From Thioglobus_B sp964403565 (lineage in GTDB: Bacteria > Pseudomonadota > Gammaproteobacteria > PS1 > Pseudothioglobaceae), in assembly GCA_964403565.1 (NCBI GenBank), contig CAYOFV010000016.1, positions 1 through 25,041 on the forward strand: a stretch of 25,041 nucleotides of DNA, read 5' to 3'. The translations under genes and the position numbers were made by a program. The stretch's first letter is position 1, and each line of letters starts with the position of its first letter. The notes beneath the pieces were generated by a model. The model searched no databases, was not told the DNA's origin, and was given only the letters and a program-made list of their open reading frames with translations. This document shows positions 22,111-25,041 of the stretch, piece by piece.

Positions 22111-22819
22111 TTTCCCAGAAAATGTTAGATTTATAACCACAACGCGTTTTTTTAATCCTGATAGCAGGTCTTGTTTAATAGGTAGTGGGTATGACAACTT
22201 TAATCTTGCAACTCATGTTGGTGATAGTCTTACTCAAGTTAAAAACAATCGCAATCTACTAATTGAAAAATACAACCTGCCATCAACGCCAAAATACTTA
22301 GAGCAGATCCATTCTAATATTTGTTTACCTACAGATACTACAGAATGTGTGGGTGATGCAATTGTTACTGACAAAGCTAATCAAGTTTGCTTGGTTATGA
22401 CTGCAGATTGCTTGCCAATATTTGCCAGTAATGCGTCTGGAGATAGAGTTGGTGTTGCTCATGCGGGCTGGAAAGGGATTGTGAGTGGAGTTATTGAATC
22501 TCTTATCCAAGAATTTAATGGTGATGACTTGCTAGTGCATTTTGGCCCTGCAATTTCACAAAAAAACTTCGAAGTAGGGCAGGAGGTATTCTCTAAGTTT
22601 ATCAATAAAGATAAAGATCTTGCGCAGGCTTTTGTTGAGAGTGGGAATAAATACAAGCTAGACATTTATCAAGCTGCAAGAGTAATTCTTAATAAGTTAG
22701 GGGTTAATAAAATCAGCGGTGTAGGTGAGTGTACTTACGCGCAAAAAGACAAATACTTCTCTTATCGACGAGATGGTGCAAAATCAGGCAGAATGGCAAA
22801 TCTTATTTGGTTTGAGTAA
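22097..22819 (+). CDS. pgeF: PgeF (YfiH/DUF152) copper/zinc enzyme, peptidoglycan editing factor
   Basis: 240-residue member of the LACC1/YfiH family. Conserved metal and active-site segments are LEQIHS, MTADCLPIF, VGVAHAGWKGI, FGPAISQKNFEVG and GVGECTYAQKDKYFSYRRDG. In E. coli the protein prevents L-serine from replacing L-alanine in murein precursors; other members have purine nucleoside phosphorylase or polyphenol oxidase activity. Coupled to rluD by a 14-nt overlap. A hairpin lies downstream. Confidence 0.93.
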   Translation: MTASNFPENVRFITTTRFFNPDSRSCLIGSGYDNFNLATHVGDSLTQVKNNRNLLIEKYNLPSTPKYLEQIHSNICLPTDTTECVGDAIVTDKANQVCLVMTADCLPIFASNASGDRVGVAHAGWKGIVSGVIESLIQEFNGDDLLVHFGPAISQKNFEVGQEVFSKFINKDKDLAQAFVESGNKYKLDIYQAARVILNKLGVNKISGVGECTYAQKDKYFSYRRDGAKSGRMANLIWFE

Positions 22820-22828
22820 TTAAATGGA

Positions 22829-22848
22829 GGAAAGCCTTGCTTTCCTTT
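22829..22848. terminator. Hairpin between convergent pgeF and S24-like genes
   Basis: Stem GGAAAGC, loop CTT, stem GCTTTCC followed by TTTGTT on the plus strand. A modest terminator for pgeF; on the minus strand no T-run follows. Confidence 0.6.
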
Positions 22849-22849
22849 G

Positions 22850-23242
22850 TTACTTTTCTTTAATTTTTCCAGAGATGGTGAAATCCATCTCACCAGTGTT
22901 TTTATTAAGATGGTAGTAATGTAGTGGCTTTTGCTTGCGTTGTTTTTGTTGGATTACACAACCCACAGTTTCAAATTCACCTTTAAGTTCAATCTCATCA
23001 AACGTTGAGTTTAGACAAACCATAAATTTTCTAGCGCCACGCTCTAAATACTGTCTAAAGTAAAGTTCGTCTTCATAACGAATTACTGCATATGCTAAAT
23101 TATGTAGTTGCATTCCAGGGTCAATAATTACAATACAGTTTTCACTAAACTCCGGCTCCATCATTGTGCCGAGGTTTTGTAGAGCAAACGGCTCAGCATT
23201 AGTAGAGCAGTTAGATTCGAATAGTTCTTGTGGTGTATCCAT
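22850..23242 (-). CDS. S24 (LexA/UmuD)-like fold protein lacking catalytic residues
   Basis: 130 residues. The middle resembles the LexA/UmuD peptidase fold: NLGTMMEPEFSENCIVIIDPG (for GDSMEPxxxxGDxVxVDP), AYAVIRYEDELYFRQYLERG, LNSTFDEIEL and TVGCVIQQKQR. The catalytic Ser of GDSM is replaced by Met27, and the catalytic Lys position appears to be Arg63, so self-cleavage is not expected. There is no helix-turn-helix domain before it. The gene follows mutM by 12 nt on the same strand, so it is probably co-expressed with this DNA repair enzyme. The fold assignment comes from pattern similarity and is moderately secure; a function is not known. Confidence 0.7.
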   Translation of the reverse strand: MDTPQELFESNCSTNAEPFALQNLGTMMEPEFSENCIVIIDPGMQLHNLAYAVIRYEDELYFRQYLERGARKFMVCLNSTFDEIELKGEFETVGCVIQQKQRKQKPLHYYHLNKNTGEMDFTISGKIKEK

Positions 23243-23254
23243 GATATCAGTTAA

Positions 23255-24064
23255 TTATTTTTGGCAATTTTTACAATAAAAAGTAGATCTTTGGTTTTGC
23301 ACTATGCGTGATATTTTACCACCACAGTTATTGCAATTTTCTCCCTCACGTCCATATACTAATAAAGTCTGCGCAAAATATCCGGGTGAGCCATCCACTT
23401 GAGCGAAGTCTTGTAGAGTTGTACCGCCAGCTTTAATTGAATCTCTTAAAGTTTGTTTGATGTTCGTAGTTAATATCTTATATTTTTCATCATTTACACT
23501 TGATGCCTTTGCCTGCGGATCAATACCAGATTTAAACAAGCTCTCACACGCATAGATGTTTCCAACCCCAACTACAACTTTGCTATCCATAATAAAAGCT
23601 TTAATGTTTTGTTGTTTCTTGCGTGATTTGTTAAATAGATAGTTTTTATCAAACTCACTCTCAAGCGGCTCAACTCCAAGTGAGTCTAATAATTTATGCT
23701 TACCGTCTTCTGAAAACAACACCGCACCAAACCTACGCGGGTCATTCAGGCGCATGGCTTTACCATTCTCAAACACAATCTCAAAGTGATCATGTTTCTG
23801 ACAAGGTTCTTCCTTGGAAGCAACTTTAATTGTACCACTCATGCCCAAATGCATAATCAGCGTACCCACATCAAACTCAACAAGTAAATATTTGCCACGC
23901 CTATTAATACTATTTACAGTTTGATCTTTTAAGGTTTTGGGCAAGTGTTTAGGAATTTCCCATCTAAGATTGTCACGATGCAAAATAACTTTGTTTATAG
24001 TTTGTTTAACAATCAGTGGTTCAAGCCCACGTTTAGTGGTTTCAACTTCAGGAAGTTCTGGCAT
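23255..24064 (-). CDS. mutM: Formamidopyrimidine-DNA glycosylase
   Basis: Base excision repair enzyme removing 8-oxoguanine and formamidopyrimidines; 269 residues as in E. coli. The N-terminal MPELPEVETTKRGL carries the catalytic Pro2 and Glu3. The lysine beta-hairpin LPKTLKD (~54-60), HLGMSG, NDPRRFG and GVGNIYACESLF follow. The C-terminal zinc finger has two CxxC pairs (CNNCGG and CKNCQK). A candidate promoter lies just upstream with a very short leader. Confidence 0.97.
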   Translation of the reverse strand: MPELPEVETTKRGLEPLIVKQTINKVILHRDNLRWEIPKHLPKTLKDQTVNSINRRGKYLLVEFDVGTLIMHLGMSGTIKVASKEEPCQKHDHFEIVFENGKAMRLNDPRRFGAVLFSEDGKHKLLDSLGVEPLESEFDKNYLFNKSRKKQQNIKAFIMDSKVVVGVGNIYACESLFKSGIDPQAKASSVNDEKYKILTTNIKQTLRDSIKAGGTTLQDFAQVDGSPGYFAQTLLVYGREGENCNNCGGKISRIVQNQRSTFYCKNCQK

Positions 24065-24076
24065 ATATATAAGTGT

Positions 24077-24104
24077 ATTAAATTAAAAATTTGACTTGCA
24101 TCAA
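24077..24104 (-). promoter_or_regulatory. Candidate mutM promoter
   Basis: Minus-strand TTGATG (24099-24104), 16-nt spacer, TTTAAT (24077-24082). The start would be near 24070, leaving a leader of about 6 nt before ATG 24064 and no room for a Shine-Dalgarno sequence. Its -35 box overlaps that of the divergent gene. Confidence 0.5.
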
Positions 24105-24123
24105 ATAAATAGCTTATTATAAT
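24096..24123 (+). promoter_or_regulatory. Promoter of the PuuD-like membrane protein gene
   Basis: TTGCAT (24096-24101), 16-nt spacer, consensus TATAAT (24118-24123). A TTGACT also occurs at 24091-24096 but at a 21-nt spacing. Start expected near 24130; GGAGAG (24143-24148) gives a good ribosome-binding site. Confidence 0.65.
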
Positions 24124-24153
24124 AGTCAACTTTTAATATAGCGGAGAGAATCA

Positions 24154-24735
24154 ATGAATTATATTAATTCAGTAAAAGGCAAAATTTTAATCGGTTTTGT
24201 TTTAGCAGCAATTGTGTTTGTATTATTTGACGGTAGTGCAAATATGACTCACTACTCAATGGGTGTGTGGCTACATGTTGCAGCAGGTGTTTTATGGGTA
24301 GGTCTACTTTACTACTTTAACTTTGTACAAGTTCCAGGTATGGGTCAAGCTTTAGCTGATACTGATGGTCCAGGACCGGCAGCAATTGGTAAGTACATTG
24401 CCCCACGTGCATTACTATGGTTTAGAATGGCAGCGGCTACAACTTGGATATTAGGCTTAGTACTGTTAGCATTACAATCTCGTGGCATGGACGGCGTCAT
24501 TGGTGCCTTTACATTTGCAGCTGGTTACACAGTAATTGGTGTTGGTGCATGGATGGGTACAATCATGGCATTCAACGTATGGTTTATTATCTGGCCAAAC
24601 CAGCAAAAGATCCTCGGTATGGTTTCAGCATCTGATGCTGAGGTAGCTACTGCAAAGAAGAATGCGGCGTTGGCATCATCGATTAACGTGATACTGTCGA
24701 TACCGATGTTATTAACAATGATAGCTTGGCACTAA
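24154..24735 (+). CDS. Membrane protein resembling the N-terminal domain of PuuD (Urate_ox_N-like)
   Basis: 193 residues with about five transmembrane helices (near 13-29, 32-55, 85-105, 112-138 and 170-190). WLHVAAGVLWVGLLYYFNFVQVPGM, WFRMAAATTWILGLVLL, GAWMGTIMAFNVWFIIWPNQQKILG and the intervening small-residue helices match the membrane domain of PuuD-type urate hydroxylases. The cytochrome c domain that PuuD carries at its C-terminus is absent. Whether this stand-alone module binds haem or oxidises a substrate is not known. GGAGAG at 24143-24148 fixes the start. It is a single-gene unit with a good promoter and a terminator (24876-24898), suggesting high expression. Confidence 0.82.
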   Translation: MNYINSVKGKILIGFVLAAIVFVLFDGSANMTHYSMGVWLHVAAGVLWVGLLYYFNFVQVPGMGQALADTDGPGPAAIGKYIAPRALLWFRMAAATTWILGLVLLALQSRGMDGVIGAFTFAAGYTVIGVGAWMGTIMAFNVWFIIWPNQQKILGMVSASDAEVATAKKNAALASSINVILSIPMLLTMIAWH

Positions 24736-24860
24736 TATAGATTCTAATTTTTGCTAACTTCTTTGTTGGATTGTTTGTTTAGCTTGTCGTGTATATTTTA
24801 TACACTCAGGCGCCAAACAAACAATCCGCCTTGAATTTAACTAAAAATTAAAAAACTATA
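24736..24860 (+). repeat. 125-bp palindrome, copy 3 (3' of the PuuD-like gene), more diverged
   Basis: Begins at the base after the stop codon. Ends TATAG (24736-24740) and CTATA (24856-24860) pair. TAATTTTT pairs with AAAAATTA, a 13-bp perfect arm GGATTGTTTGTTT (24768-24780) pairs with 24815-24827, and GTGTATA pairs with TATACAC around a TTT loop. Relative to copy 1 read on the minus strand, TTTTGC, GTTGGA, CTCA and CGCCTTG occur within one base of the same offsets. It keeps the length and symmetry but lacks the TCAATCA repeats. Confidence 0.65.
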
Positions 24861-24875
24861 TGTTTATTAATAAAG

Positions 24876-24898
24876 CCGAGACTTACTCTCGGTTTTTT
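24876..24898 (+). terminator. Intrinsic terminator after palindrome copy 3
   Basis: Stem CCGAGA, loop CTTAC, stem TCTCGG, T6. It lies 140 nt after the membrane protein gene, so the palindrome is transcribed into that mRNA's 3' untranslated region. Confidence 0.88.
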
Positions 24899-25041
24899 GT
24901 TGTCCGGAATTTAACACTTTATATATAAACAAGTAATTAATAGAGTTAAAGACTAGTAAAAACCGTATTACAATGCAGTTTTATAGTCATTTGCATTATT
25001 TGTTAAATTTTTGCAAATTTGTTGTATTTTTACCAAAAATC
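24899..25041. other. AT-rich intergenic tail, no gene seen
   Basis: 143 bases with no credible open frame on either strand. It contains a short palindrome TTTATATATAAA near 24920 and AT-rich tracts that may be a promoter region for a gene beyond the window. Nothing further can be supported. Confidence 0.6.

Noticed and set aside
1..25041. CRISPR arrays, prophage genes, toxin-antitoxin pairs or complete insertion sequences
   Set aside because: No regularly spaced repeats, transposase, integrase, capsid or toxin-like frames were seen; nearly all coding space is filled by recognisable housekeeping genes.

Overview
The window is a 25 kb, AT-rich bacterial chromosome segment coding on both strands. 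Protein content is gammaproteobacterial: UvrD is exactly 720 residues, MraY exactly 360, and there are an RsfS-RlmH pair, EpmB, PgeF, GlcD with an Escherichia coli-like C-terminus and a YfgD-type ArsC. The low G+C, the tight gene overlaps and the coupling of glycolate oxidase with a serine-glyoxylate-type aminotransferase would suit an autotrophic sulfur oxidiser of the SUP05/Thioglobaceae type. That placement is inference; no carbon-fixation or sulfur-oxidation gene lies here. A run of 100 N at 9284-9383 shows this is a draft scaffold.

Layout. 1-4004 (minus): a cyclophilin-FKBP fusion, mraY, a dCMP deaminase and prfC (cut by the window edge). 4091-4324 (plus): a 2[4Fe-4S] ferredoxin, ending in a bidirectional terminator shared with a class V aminotransferase (4386-5498, minus). 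5554-13305 (plus): nine genes that all overlap, glcD-glcE-glcF-rlmD-YkuD protein-rhodanese-ampG-nagZ-unknown. 13337-15499 (minus): uvrD. 15617-15802 (plus): a small acidic protein with a strong promoter and terminator, followed directly by epmB. 16790-18331: tlpA-like, arsC (plus) and a glutathione transferase. 18493-20597 (minus): MBL hydrolase-nadD-rsfS-rlmH. 20682-20997: tRNA-Ala(GGC) and two different tRNA-Glu(TTC). 21166-22819 (plus): rluD-pgeF. 22850-24064 (minus): mutM and an S24-like protein without catalytic residues. 24154-24735 (plus): a membrane protein resembling the N-terminal domain of PuuD.

Functional links. Glycolate oxidase (GlcDEF) makes glyoxylate and the divergent aminotransferase can convert it to glycine. 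AmpG imports anhydromuropeptides, NagZ removes GlcNAc, and the signal-less YkuD protein may trim the stem peptide, so the nine-gene run also carries a murein-recycling module. GlcE is about half the usual length.

The main unexplained structure is a family of 125-bp imperfect palindromes (18373-18497, 20998-21122, 24736-24860). Each starts at, or within a few bases of, the 3' end of a gene (rlmH, tRNA-Glu, the PuuD-like gene) and is in the same orientation as that gene. Two copies share 15- and 16-nt identical blocks around the apex; the third is more diverged but keeps the length, register and placement. No transposase is present. They could be MITE-like elements or a dispersed 3'-end RNA structure.
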